Shown: one piece after another, positions 1 through 7,619 of the stretch
How positions within the stretch are numbered: the stretch's first letter is position 1
Layout of the letters: every line of letters starts with the position of its first letter
NCBI GenBank assembly: GCA_002702655.1
Contig: PABB01000017.1
Coordinates: forward strand, 1 to 64,000
DNA from: Planctomycetaceae bacterium
GTDB lineage: Bacteria > Planctomycetota > Planctomycetia > Pirellulales > Lacipirellulaceae
DNA: 64,000 bases
Direction: 5' to 3'
The notes under the pieces: model-generated
Databases searched by the model: none
What the model saw: only the letters and a program-made list of their open reading frames with translations
Told to the model about the DNA's origin: nothing
Translations under genes and position numbers: made by a program

Positions 1-82
1 CCAATGACCAAGCCCCAATGACCAAGCCCCAATGACCAAGCCCCAATGACCAAGCCCCAATGACCAAGCCCCAATGACCAAC
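1..82. repeat. Tandem 14-bp direct repeats
   Basis: Five complete head-to-tail copies of CCAATGACCAAGCC fill 1-70 and a partial sixth ends near 82. The core CCAATGACCA recurs in inverted form (TGGTCATTGG) at about 114-123, so the whole 1-128 block can fold on itself. It lies just upstream of the ABC permease start. The array may continue to the left of the window. There are no unique spacers, so this is not a CRISPR array. Confidence 0.95.
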
Positions 83-168
83 TTGGGCGAGTCCCTGCAT
101 TGGCTATTGGAACTTGGTCATTGGTCATTCACAGTTGCAGCCCGAAAACAGCGAAAGTCCGCTCAACG

Positions 169-981
169 ATGTCAACTATCCAACCCGTTGCCGCCGCGAC
201 CGCATCCGGCTGGCCGGCCGCGCTGACGCTGGCTGAGCGGGAGTTGGTGCGTTTCTTCCGCCAGCGGAATCGCGTGTTTGGCGGATTGGGGCAGCCGATC
301 ATCTTCTGGCTGTTGTTCAGCGAGGGGCTGCGGCCCAACGATCTGGGGTACGAGCACTTCTTCCCCGGCACGCTGGTGATGATCCTGCTGTTCACGGCGA
401 TCTTTGCCACGATCAGCGTCATCGAGGACCGCCGCGAGGGTTTCCTGCAGTCGGTGCTCGTGTCGCCGGCGCCGCGGTGGGCCATGGTCACGGGCAAGGT
501 GCTCGGCGGGGCCGCGATCGCGCTGCTGCAGGCGCTGGTGTTTCTGGGGCTCGGCTGGGCGACGTTGCCGTTAGTCAGTTCGGCGGCCGAGGTGCTGGCG
601 GCTGTTGTCTTGATGGCCGTGATTGCGGTTGCTCTCACGGCGCTCGGTTTCTGCATCGCCTGGCTGATGGAGAGCACGCAGGGCTTTCACGCGATCATGA
701 GCGTGTTTTTGCTGCCGATGTGGCTGCTCTCCGGGGCGTTTTTCCCCGCGGGCGGCTCTGGCTGGCTGGCGTGGATCGTACGTGCGAATCCGCTCACCTA
801 CGGGGTCGCCGGTTTGCGACATTACCTTCGCTTTGCCGATTCGGCGGGCGATGCGGCGGCCCCGGTTGCCAACCTGCCGAGTCTTGCGACATGCTGGTTG
901 GTGACGCTTGCGGCCGCGGCGATTCTGCTGGCGGCGGCCTGGCGCGTGGCGCGAGCGCGAACGACAGGAGATTTGCTGTGA
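169..981 (+). CDS. ABC-2 type transporter permease
   Basis: A 270-residue integral membrane protein of the ABC-2 permease family, with about six hydrophobic segments after an N-terminal cytoplasmic stretch. Landmarks are FLQSVLVSPAPRWAMVTGKV, which is typical of the ABC-2 coupling region, and FLLPMWLLSGAFFP in the late membrane segment. The open frame reaches back to 100, but that part lies in repeat DNA. The ATG at 169 (MSTIQPV) is preferred. The stop overlaps the SCO gene start by 4 bp, so this permease probably serves cytochrome oxidase or copper-centre assembly. The ATPase partner is expected to the left of the window. The substrate is unknown. Confidence 0.85.
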   Translation: MSTIQPVAAATASGWPAALTLAERELVRFFRQRNRVFGGLGQPIIFWLLFSEGLRPNDLGYEHFFPGTLVMILLFTAIFATISVIEDRREGFLQSVLVSPAPRWAMVTGKVLGGAAIALLQALVFLGLGWATLPLVSSAAEVLAAVVLMAVIAVALTALGFCIAWLMESTQGFHAIMSVFLLPMWLLSGAFFPAGGSGWLAWIVRANPLTYGVAGLRHYLRFADSAGDAAAPVANLPSLATCWLVTLAAAAILLAAAWRVARARTTGDLL

Positions 982-1685
982 ATAATTCGAGCCTGCCCTA
1001 CTGGCTCACACTGGCTGTGCTGTTGGCCGCGGCTTACGGCGGCTTCAAGTGGTATCAAGTGGAGCACGCCCGCCCGCGTGGCGGCATCGAGTTGGCGGAC
1101 GCTCCGCCGCTCGAGGAGTTTGAGCTGACCGAACGCAGCGGCGAGCCGTTCCGTTCGGCCGACATGAAGGGCAAGGTGTGGGCCGTTACGTTCTTTTTTT
1201 CCACCTGCACTGGTTCCTGTAAGCAGCTCAACGCGAACCTCAAGTACCTCAACGATCAAGAGGACATCGAGGACGTCACCTGGGTCAGCATCACCGTCGA
1301 CCCGCAGACTGATACGCTGGAAGCGTTGCGGGCGTATGCCGACAGCTACAACGCCGACCCGCAGCGGTGGCTGTTCGTGCGGGGCGACTTGGCGTACGTG
1401 CGGCGGATCGGGCGCGATATCCTGGGCATCGACGACATCAGCTACCAGGGACACAAAGATTACGCGGTGCTGATTGGACGCGACGGGACGGTGCGCGGCA
1501 TTTACGACGCGGGGCGGTATTCCGAACTGGAGCGGATCGAGAAGAAACTGGTGGAACTGCTGGCCGAGGCCCCGCCGGCCGGCACGGCCGTCGAAGCGAC
1601 ACCTGCTGCTGATCAGCAGGAAGCGGGCGGCGAGGCAACCGCAGAGGCCAATGCCGAGAATCAAACGCAGGAGACCGCGGCGTGA
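978..1685 (+). CDS. SCO1/SenC/PrrC-family copper chaperone
   Basis: A 235-residue protein with one N-terminal membrane anchor (residues 7-22) and a thioredoxin-like SCO domain. The copper ligands are visible: Cys77 and Cys81 in STCTGSCKQ and His159 in YQGHKDYAVLIG. SCO proteins deliver copper to, or reduce, the CuA site of cytochrome c oxidase on the outer face of the membrane. The C-terminal 35 residues are an Ala/Glu-rich tail with no clear fold. The GTG start at 978 has AGGAG 8 bases upstream and overlaps the permease stop (GTGA). The next gene starts with the same kind of overlap, so all three are translationally coupled. Confidence 0.9.
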   Translation: MNNSSLPYWLTLAVLLAAAYGGFKWYQVEHARPRGGIELADAPPLEEFELTERSGEPFRSADMKGKVWAVTFFFSTCTGSCKQLNANLKYLNDQEDIEDVTWVSITVDPQTDTLEALRAYADSYNADPQRWLFVRGDLAYVRRIGRDILGIDDISYQGHKDYAVLIGRDGTVRGIYDAGRYSELERIEKKLVELLAEAPPAGTAVEATPAADQQEAGGEATAEANAENQTQETAA

Positions 1686-2170
1686 TCTTGGCAGCAACTC
1701 ATCCGTTGGCGCATCTCAATGCGGCGCTCAACACGCTGGCTTTGGTGCTGTTGGTCGTGGCGGTCATTCGCATCCGCCGCGGCAATGAAACGGCCCACGG
1801 CAAGACCATGATTGCCGCGCTGATCGTCTCAGTGGCGTTTTTGATCAGCTATGTGACACGGATGGTACTCGTCGGCAGGGTCGACTTTGCCCACGAGGGG
1901 TTTCTCCGCACCGTGTATTTGTCGATCCTGTTCTCGCACATGACGCTTGCGGTGACGGTGCCTGTGCTGGCGACGGTGGCGCTGGTGTTCGGCCTGAAAG
2001 CCTTGGGCTGGGGCCGCTACGCCGATTTGCCCGATGACCAGCGGCTCGCGTATCGCCGCAAGCATCGCCGGCTGGTGAAATGGGCGTTTCCGATCTGGTT
2101 GTACGTGTCCGTGACCGGCGTGATCGTGTACCTGATGCTGTACCAGCTCTGGCCCGCTGCCGAGGGGTAA
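1682..2170 (+). CDS. DUF420 membrane protein (cytochrome oxidase assembly context)
   Basis: A 162-residue protein with four predicted membrane helices, matching the DUF420 family in length and in its histidine-bearing segments (HPLAHLNAALNTLA; ILFSHMTLAV; YRRKHRRLVKWAFP). DUF420 genes commonly sit with SCO and the heme A/cytochrome oxidase assembly genes. The Bacillus homologue CtaM is needed for caa3 oxidase activity. That role is family knowledge and is not proved here. The GTG start overlaps the SCO stop by 4 bp. Confidence 0.85.
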   Translation: MILAATHPLAHLNAALNTLALVLLVVAVIRIRRGNETAHGKTMIAALIVSVAFLISYVTRMVLVGRVDFAHEGFLRTVYLSILFSHMTLAVTVPVLATVALVFGLKALGWGRYADLPDDQRLAYRRKHRRLVKWAFPIWLYVSVTGVIVYLMLYQLWPAAEG

Positions 2171-2284
2171 CGTAGAATGTTTGGAGCTGTCAGCTTCCTG
2201 CTATCAGCTTTCCGCCCGCGAGGGCGGGGGCGACTCTGCCAGTCATCTCCGCCCGCGATCATTTGAACTTGCAGGATTGAAATC
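2171..2284. repeat. Intergenic spacer with half of a GCTGTCAGC-type repeat and a hairpin
   Basis: The spacer contains AGCTGTCAGC...GCTATCAGC around 2185-2209, which resembles one arm of the palindromes found in the mla operon spacers (41.7 and 42.6 kb). It is followed by a 6-bp hairpin, CCGCCC GCGA GGGCGG, at 2212-2227. No T-run follows, so it is not a classical terminator. Confidence 0.5.
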
Positions 2285-2572
2285 GTGTCTGCACTTCGCA
2301 CACCGAATTGGCGTCGCATCTGCCGCTGGGCGTGCTGCGTCGCACTGTTTGCGGTGATCGTCAGCGTGGCGGGCGATGCGCTGGCTTGCCCCACTTGTAA
2401 GGACGGCGTGGCCGAGGCGGACCCCAGCCAGCAGCGGATGGCGGCGGGCTACTACTACAGCATCCTGTTTATGATGTCGATGCCGTTCGTCATTCTCAGC
2501 ACGTTTGGCAGCTTCGCGTATCGCGCTGTCCGCAAAGCGCGGATTGAGCAAGAAGTCGGCGCCGAGGGTTAA
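2285..2572 (+). CDS. Small exported/membrane protein with CxxC motif
   Basis: A 95-residue protein of unrecognised family. Residues 13-32 form a hydrophobic signal or anchor ending near GDALAC, followed at once by CPTCKDGVAEADP. A second helix spans about residues 54-75 (YYYSILFMMSMPFVILSTF). A charged tail, RAVRKARIEQE, follows. The start is a GTG. The position after SCO and DUF420 suggests an oxidase- or copper-related small protein, and the CxxC could bind metal or act in thiol redox. That role is inference. Confidence 0.75.
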   Translation: MSALRTPNWRRICRWACCVALFAVIVSVAGDALACPTCKDGVAEADPSQQRMAAGYYYSILFMMSMPFVILSTFGSFAYRAVRKARIEQEVGAEG

Positions 2573-2586
2573 GAACCCGCACCTGC

Positions 2587-2662
2587 GTGCCACGGTTCTG
2601 TGAGCCGTGCTTGCGCGAGTCCATGCCAACTGTTCTTCGCATGGTTCACAGAGCCGCGGCAC
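2587..2662. repeat. Imperfect inverted repeat between convergent genes
   Basis: Arms of 23 bp (2587-2609 and 2640-2662) pair with three mismatches. The left arm begins GTGCCACGGTTCTGTGAGCC. The element fills the space between two converging genes and could act as a bidirectional transcription barrier, although there is no T-run. It belongs to a different sequence class from the repeats at 1-82 and 41.7 kb. Confidence 0.85.
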
Positions 2663-2667
2663 GCTGC

Positions 2668-3102
2668 TCAGCCGCTTGCCACGTTGTCTGCGCGTTCGCG
2701 CTCGATTTGTCGCCGTTCCTGATCGTTCGGCCAGGGATCCCAGCGTTCATCGAACGCGATCCAGAGCGCCCGGGCGTAGCGGAAGAACCACATGGGAAAC
2801 ACGATGCTGAACACGGCCAGCACCGCCAGCAATTGGTCGCTGGAAAGCGCCTCGCTGAAGTACCCGGCGAAGTACGCAGCGGTGACCAACACGGCTGTCA
2901 CGCCGTAGTTGAAGTAGATTGAGCCCAGCAGATACCCGGGCGCCCGATTGAAGCGTCGCCCGCACTGTGGGCAAGGGTCGTTCATGCGGAACCAGCCGTT
3001 GAAGATGCGCCCTTGGCCGCAGGCCGGGCACCGCAGTCGCAGCGCACGAGCGAGCAGCGTCGCCTGGGTCGGTCGGTTCTGAGTGGAAGAGGCGGAAGGC
3101 AT
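2668..3102 (-). CDS. DUF983 zinc-ribbon membrane protein
   Basis: A 144-residue protein. Two CPxCG knuckles (RCPACGQGRIF and PCPQCGRRF) form a zinc ribbon in the first 50 residues, followed by NRAPGYLLGSIYFNYGV and two membrane helices, which is the DUF983 layout. DUF983 genes are often found with cytochrome oxidase genes, which agrees with the neighbours here. The ATG at 3102 has GGAAGG 8 bases upstream. An in-frame GTG at 3111 is the alternative start. It converges with the CxxC protein gene. Confidence 0.85.
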   Translation of the reverse strand: MPSASSTQNRPTQATLLARALRLRCPACGQGRIFNGWFRMNDPCPQCGRRFNRAPGYLLGSIYFNYGVTAVLVTAAYFAGYFSEALSSDQLLAVLAVFSIVFPMWFFRYARALWIAFDERWDPWPNDQERRQIERERADNVASG

Positions 3103-3204
3103 ACAGGTCACCTTCCGTCATGGTATCTCGTTGGCGCCGCGGGCGGCAGGCGCCCCAGGCAGCGAAACCTTGCCAGGGGGCGGCTGTGCGGATACCGTGC
3201 AGAC

Positions 3205-3384
3205 ATGCACACTTTCGCTCGCACGCTGCAGAGCCTAGCCCTGTTCGTCATTTTGCCGGTGGCGATGATCGCTCAATTGTCCGAGAGAATCTCGGCCGGG
3301 CGGATGCTGCAATTCTTGGTTTTCGGGATCTGCATCTTTTCGATCGGCTATTTGCTGCAGGCCTACACCGGAGCAAAGAAATGA
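3205..3384 (+). CDS. 59-residue membrane protein
   Basis: A small protein with two hydrophobic segments (LALFVILPVAMIA and LQFLVFGICIFSIGYLL) joined by the polar turn QLSERISAGRM. No family is recognised. The ATG at 3205 gives a compact product, and its stop overlaps the next start as ATGA, which supports real translation. It is the first gene of the long plus-strand MoxR locus. It also lies divergent from DUF983, so it could equally belong functionally to the oxidase cluster. Confidence 0.75.
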   Translation: MHTFARTLQSLALFVILPVAMIAQLSERISAGRMLQFLVFGICIFSIGYLLQAYTGAKK

Positions 3385-5525
3385 GTCGGGCCGGCGCGGG
3401 ACGGTGCGTCGCCGTGGCGCTGATGCTGCTTCCCCTGGCGTCCCGAGTTATTCTCGCGCAACCGCAGGCCCTCCCTGACGAGCGGCTGGCCTCTTTGGCG
3501 CCGCCACGCGCTGCCACGGCTCCCAGTCAGATTCGGCGCCGGTTGGAGCGGCTCGAGTGGCTCATCGAGCGCAAACAGTGGGACGAAGCCGCCGCGCTGG
3601 CGTTGGAGCTGGCGGCCGAGGCGCCGGGCGTGTGGGTCGAACAGGGGGGCGAGGCCGCGGCGCCGCTGACGGCTCGCTTGCACCAACTGCTCGTCACGTT
3701 GCCCGACGAGGGAGCCGCGGCCTACGGCCGCCTAGCCGACGCTGCTGGGGCGGCGCGATTGGTCGCGGCCGTCGAAGACCGTGACGAAGCGGCGCTGATG
3801 AGCGTAATTGATCAGTACCCAGGGAGCGCCGTGGCACTGCGGGGGCTGTGGCGCCACGCGGAATGGGCGTTGGAGCGCGCCGATTGGCGGACGGCGGCCG
3901 GCGACTGGGGGCGGGTTGATGCGGCCCTGGCGAAGCTGGCGCCGAGCGTCGTCGAAGAGCTTCGCGAGCAGGGCGTGACGCCGGCGGCCGTGGCTTGTCG
4001 ACTGGCGGTCGTTGCGATGCGCGGCGGACAGCTGGCCGACGCGCGGGAGCGGCTCGACGAAGCCGCCCGCCGCGGCGCCGACGAAGAGGACGTCGCCACG
4101 CTGAGACGCGAATTGAGCGACGCAGCCACATGGCCGCCGCCGCGCCCGGCAAGCCTTGACTGGTCGCAGCCGGGCTACGACGGGCAGCGGTCCAATCACG
4201 CTCCGCACCGCGGCGCCGCGGATGACGGCGCCGATTACGCGCCCCTCTGGACGGCAGCGCTCGTCACCGACGACTATGCGGACGATCAGGAAGTCCGTCG
4301 CATGCTCTCGCGATTCAACGTCACGATGCCGCCGACGGTCTTTCCGGTGATTGTCGGCGACGCGGTTTGGTGGCAGGACTCGATCGGTTTGAACGTGCGT
4401 CCGTTGGATCCGCCTGAGGGCGCCAGCCACGATGCCGACCAGCCGATTTTCGCCTGGCCCGAACCCGGTGAAACTGCGCAGCGATTCGCACCCGGTTTGC
4501 AGATCAAGCTGCCGGCGTACATGGTGACAGCAACCGACAACGCCGTGTACGCGTCGACGCATCGCGCGCTGGCGCCGCGCGGATCGCTGCGAACCGAGTC
4601 GCGGCTGGTCAGCGTCGGTGCGGACGCCGGCCGTCGCTTGCGACTGCGCGTCAGCGGCGACCAGGGCGTCACCTTTGCCGGTCCGATCGTGGTGCGCGAT
4701 TCAGTCCTGGCGGTGGCCTCGTGTCGGATGACCGATGCCAGTTTGCACGTCGAGCTGGCGGGATACGACGCCGAATCGGGCGTCCTGTTATGGCGCACGC
4801 CGTTGGGAGCCGCGGGCACGCCCGCCGCGGGCCAGGCCAGCGAGTACCCGCAGATCGGCCTGTGCGCCGTGGAGGGCGTGGCGGTGGTGTCGACCAATCT
4901 CGGCATGACGGCCGCGGTGAGGCTGGTGGACGGTCGTCCGCTGTGGCTGCGGAAATACCCGCGCGTGCTGGTGCGCGACGACTACGGGGGCGTACGATAC
5001 TACGCCGCTTATCCGCAAACGCCGGCGGTCTGCGACGACATGGTTGTCGCGGCGCCGTTGGACTGCGATCACGTGATGGCGTGGGACTTGCCAACAGGCG
5101 AGCCGCGGTGGTCGACGCCGATTCCCGAAGCCAATGCTCGCGTGCTGGGCGTCGACGGCGAGCGAATCCTGCTGTCGGGCGAGCGGGCGTGGGCGCTGGA
5201 CGCCGCGACCGGCCAAGTCGATCCCGCCTGGGGTGAAAACCTATGGGGCGGCGCGGGGCAGGGCGCCTTGCTGGGCGATTGGCTGTTGTGGCCCACCGCG
5301 GGCAGCGTCAGAATCGTGAACAGCGACGCGGGCGAACCTGTCGGCGATTCGCTGGAATTGCCCGACGCGGGCGGCGCCAACGTGATTGCAGCCTGCGGCG
5401 GCGAGTATGTGGTGGCTGCGGGGCGGCGTCGCCTGACGGTGTTCCGCCGCACCAAATCAAACGCGACCCAGCCGGCGTCGGCCGAGCAGCCTCCAGCCGA
5501 CTCATCCCCTGACGATTCGGAGTAA
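3381..5525 (+). CDS. Exported PQQ-like beta-propeller protein with helical N-terminal region
   Basis: 714 residues. An N-terminal signal peptide (hydrophobic VAVALMLLPLASRVILAQ) is followed by a helical, repeat-like region of about 220 residues (RLERLEWLIERKQWDEAA; DWRTAAGDWGRVDAAL) that resembles TPR-type packing. A beta-propeller follows with typical blades such as GYDAESGVLLWRTPLG, MAWDLPTGEPRWSTPI and ALDAATGQVDPAWG. The function is probably binding or scaffolding in the periplasm; no catalytic site was seen. The start overlaps the 59-residue gene (ATGA), and moxR begins 6 bp after the stop. In planctomycetes such genes commonly precede MoxR loci. Confidence 0.85.
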   Translation: MSRAGAGRCVAVALMLLPLASRVILAQPQALPDERLASLAPPRAATAPSQIRRRLERLEWLIERKQWDEAAALALELAAEAPGVWVEQGGEAAAPLTARLHQLLVTLPDEGAAAYGRLADAAGAARLVAAVEDRDEAALMSVIDQYPGSAVALRGLWRHAEWALERADWRTAAGDWGRVDAALAKLAPSVVEELREQGVTPAAVACRLAVVAMRGGQLADARERLDEAARRGADEEDVATLRRELSDAATWPPPRPASLDWSQPGYDGQRSNHAPHRGAADDGADYAPLWTAALVTDDYADDQEVRRMLSRFNVTMPPTVFPVIVGDAVWWQDSIGLNVRPLDPPEGASHDADQPIFAWPEPGETAQRFAPGLQIKLPAYMVTATDNAVYASTHRALAPRGSLRTESRLVSVGADAGRRLRLRVSGDQGVTFAGPIVVRDSVLAVASCRMTDASLHVELAGYDAESGVLLWRTPLGAAGTPAAGQASEYPQIGLCAVEGVAVVSTNLGMTAAVRLVDGRPLWLRKYPRVLVRDDYGGVRYYAAYPQTPAVCDDMVVAAPLDCDHVMAWDLPTGEPRWSTPIPEANARVLGVDGERILLSGERAWALDAATGQVDPAWGENLWGGAGQGALLGDWLLWPTAGSVRIVNSDAGEPVGDSLELPDAGGANVIAACGGEYVVAAGRRRLTVFRRTKSNATQPASAEQPPADSSPDDSE

Positions 5526-5531
5526 CGTCTT

Positions 5532-6518
5532 GTGACTGACGCGCCCGATACCGAGGCGATCGCACGCCTGCACGAAGCTTGCCAGAATCTCCGTCGCGAG
5601 TTGGCCAAGGTCGTCATTGGCCAGACCGAGGTCGTTGATCAGTTGCTCGCCGCGCTGTTCGCCGGCGGCCATTGCCTGTTGGTCGGCGTGCCAGGTCTGG
5701 CCAAGACGCTGCTGGTGCGCACGCTGGCCGAAGCGCTGTCGCTGCAATTCAACCGCATTCAATTCACGCCGGATCTGATGCCGAGCGACATCACCGGCGC
5801 CGATATCATTCAGCAGGACGCTGTCAGTGGCGAGCGCAAGTTTCGTTTCCTGCCCGGTCCGGTGTTTGCCAACGTGGTGCTGGCCGACGAGATCAATCGC
5901 ACGCCGCCCAAAACGCAGGCCGCGCTGTTGGAGGCGATGCAGGAACGCCAGGTGACCGCCGGCGGACAGCGGCGCGAGTTGCCCAACCCCTTCTTCGTGC
6001 TGGCGACGCAGAATCCGATCGAGCAGGAGGGCACTTACCCGCTGCCCGAAGCGCAGCTTGACCGGTTCATCATGGAAGTGCTGGTCGATTACCCGAGCGA
6101 AGACGAAGAACTGGAGATCGTCAAACAAACGACGGCGGACTTCACGCCGTCGGCCACCGCGACGCTCTCCGCGGCCGAGATCGAGCAATACGTCCATTTG
6201 GTGCGGCGGGTGCCGATCGCCGACCACGTGGCCCGCGAGGCGCTGCAACTGTGTCGCCGCACGCGCGTGGGGCGGGCTGAGGCGGCGGCGATCGCCGAGA
6301 AATATGTTCGTTGGGGCGCCGGCCCGCGGGCCAGTCAGCACCTGGTGCTGGCCGCCAAAGCGCGGGCGGCGATGGACGGGCGGTTCTTTGTCGACGAGCG
6401 GGACATTCGCGCGGCCGCCAAGCCGGTGCTGCGGCATAGGATCATTACCAACTACGCCGCTGAGGCGGACGGCGTGACTCCAGACGCGATCGTCGACGAG
6501 CTCATCGCCAAAGCCTAA
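5532..6518 (+). CDS. MoxR-family AAA+ ATPase
   Basis: 328 residues, the normal MoxR length. Walker A is GVPGLAKT (residues 52-59). Walker B is VVLADEINRTPPKTQAALLEAMQE (split across residues 114-137), with the family signature DEINR.PPKTQ. The sensor 1 region is FFVLATQNPIEQEGTYPLPEAQ, and FDRF-type motifs follow (QLDRFIMEV). MoxR ATPases act as chaperones that mature or insert cofactors into partner proteins, usually together with VWA proteins. The next genes encode exactly such partners. The GTG start lies 6 bp after the previous stop. Confidence 0.95.
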   Translation: MTDAPDTEAIARLHEACQNLRRELAKVVIGQTEVVDQLLAALFAGGHCLLVGVPGLAKTLLVRTLAEALSLQFNRIQFTPDLMPSDITGADIIQQDAVSGERKFRFLPGPVFANVVLADEINRTPPKTQAALLEAMQERQVTAGGQRRELPNPFFVLATQNPIEQEGTYPLPEAQLDRFIMEVLVDYPSEDEELEIVKQTTADFTPSATATLSAAEIEQYVHLVRRVPIADHVAREALQLCRRTRVGRAEAAAIAEKYVRWGAGPRASQHLVLAAKARAAMDGRFFVDERDIRAAAKPVLRHRIITNYAAEADGVTPDAIVDELIAKA

Positions 6519-6585
6519 CGGGGCGCAGGCGGACACGCTGCTCATTGCTCAGCACTCACATCTCACGACCCATAACTCGTCGGCT

Positions 6586-7491
6586 ATGTCGCTCGCAACC
6601 GCCGCCAACTTGGACCCCGCCGTCGTGGCACGCTTGGAGGGGCTTGAGCTGCGCGCCCGGCACGTGGTCGATGGTTATCTGGCTGGGCGACGTCGCAGCC
6701 GGCGCCGAGGGCAGTCGGTCGAGTTTGCCGAGCACCGCGAGTATGCACCCGGCGACGACCCGCGGTACGTCGACTGGAAGGCGTTCGGCAAGACCGATCG
6801 CATGTACCTGAAACAATACGAAGCCGAAACGAATCTCGTATGCACGTTGGCTGTCGACGTGAGCGAGAGCATGCGGTACCGCAGCCCGGCGGCGGCCCTC
6901 AGCAAGCTCGACTATGGCGCCTGCGTGGCCGCGGCGGTGGCCCTGCTGGTGTACCAGCAGCGGGACAGCGTCGGGTTGTTCACGTTCGACGACCGGGTCC
7001 AATCGGTCGTGCCTGTCGGTTCCAACCCGAATGATCTGGCGCAGCTCTCGCAAGTCCTGGAGTCGGTCGATTCAGCGCGGCGGTCGGATCTGCAGCAAGC
7101 GTTCGACGAGATCGCTGATCGTCAGCGGCGGCGCAGCGTGACGGTCGTGATCAGCGACCTGTTGGGCGATGTGGCGCGGACGTTGGCTGGGCTTCGCCAC
7201 CTGCACTATCGTCGCCACGAAGTGTTAGTGCTGCAGGTGCTGGATCCGGCAGAGGTGGATTTTCCGTTCGACCGGGCAACCCGCTTTATGGGCCTCGAGA
7301 ATTTGCCCCGCGTGCAGGCGGAGCCGGCCGGATTGCGTAAGGCGTATCAGGCGGCGTTGGCGCGATTCTTGGAACAACTGCAAGCCGGGTGTCGTGAATC
7401 ACAGATTGACTACGAGTTGTGCCGGACCGACGAGCCGTTCGACGCGCCGCTGCGGAGGTTGCTCACTCGGCGCGCCGTGCAGGGAGGGTGA
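6586..7491 (+). CDS. DUF58 domain protein (MoxR partner)
   Basis: 301 residues. The DUF58 signature is clear: VEFAEHREYAPGDDPRYVDW followed by KAFGKTDRMYLKQYEAETN. A VWA-like core then follows, with VDVSESMRY at about residue 87 as MIDAS-like residues. There is no membrane segment, so the protein is cytoplasmic. It almost always follows moxR and is thought to be a substrate or adaptor of the ATPase. The spacer of 67 bp after moxR carries a word-like sequence rich in CTCA repeats. Confidence 0.95.
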   Translation: MSLATAANLDPAVVARLEGLELRARHVVDGYLAGRRRSRRRGQSVEFAEHREYAPGDDPRYVDWKAFGKTDRMYLKQYEAETNLVCTLAVDVSESMRYRSPAAALSKLDYGACVAAAVALLVYQQRDSVGLFTFDDRVQSVVPVGSNPNDLAQLSQVLESVDSARRSDLQQAFDEIADRQRRRSVTVVISDLLGDVARTLAGLRHLHYRRHEVLVLQVLDPAEVDFPFDRATRFMGLENLPRVQAEPAGLRKAYQAALARFLEQLQAGCRESQIDYELCRTDEPFDAPLRRLLTRRAVQGG

Positions 7492-7496
7492 GGGAA

Positions 7497-7619
7497 AGCG
7501 GTGACCGGTGAGTCGTGACTGGTGATTGGTGGCCAGCGACCAATGACTGGTGCTCACGCTGCGTTCGTCATTCGACATTCGTACTTGGACATTTCTCCCT
7601 CCCCATTCCGCATTCTCCA
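7497..7619. repeat. Word-like intergenic repeat block (ATTGGT / ATTCGTCATTC family)
   Basis: The spacer between DUF58 and the BatA-like gene is made of near-repeats: GTGACTGGTGATTGGT, its inverted form ACCAATGACTGGTGCTCAC, and then CATTC-based words (GTCATTCGACATTC, CCATTCCGCATTCTCCAT). A local palindrome, TGATTGGT...ACCAATGA, is centred near 7534. The composition is A+T-richer than the flanks. The open frame of the next gene runs back through this block, but the block is better read as repeat DNA. Confidence 0.7.

Noticed and set aside
1-82. CRISPR array
   Set aside because: The repeats abut with no unique spacers and the unit is only 14 bp.
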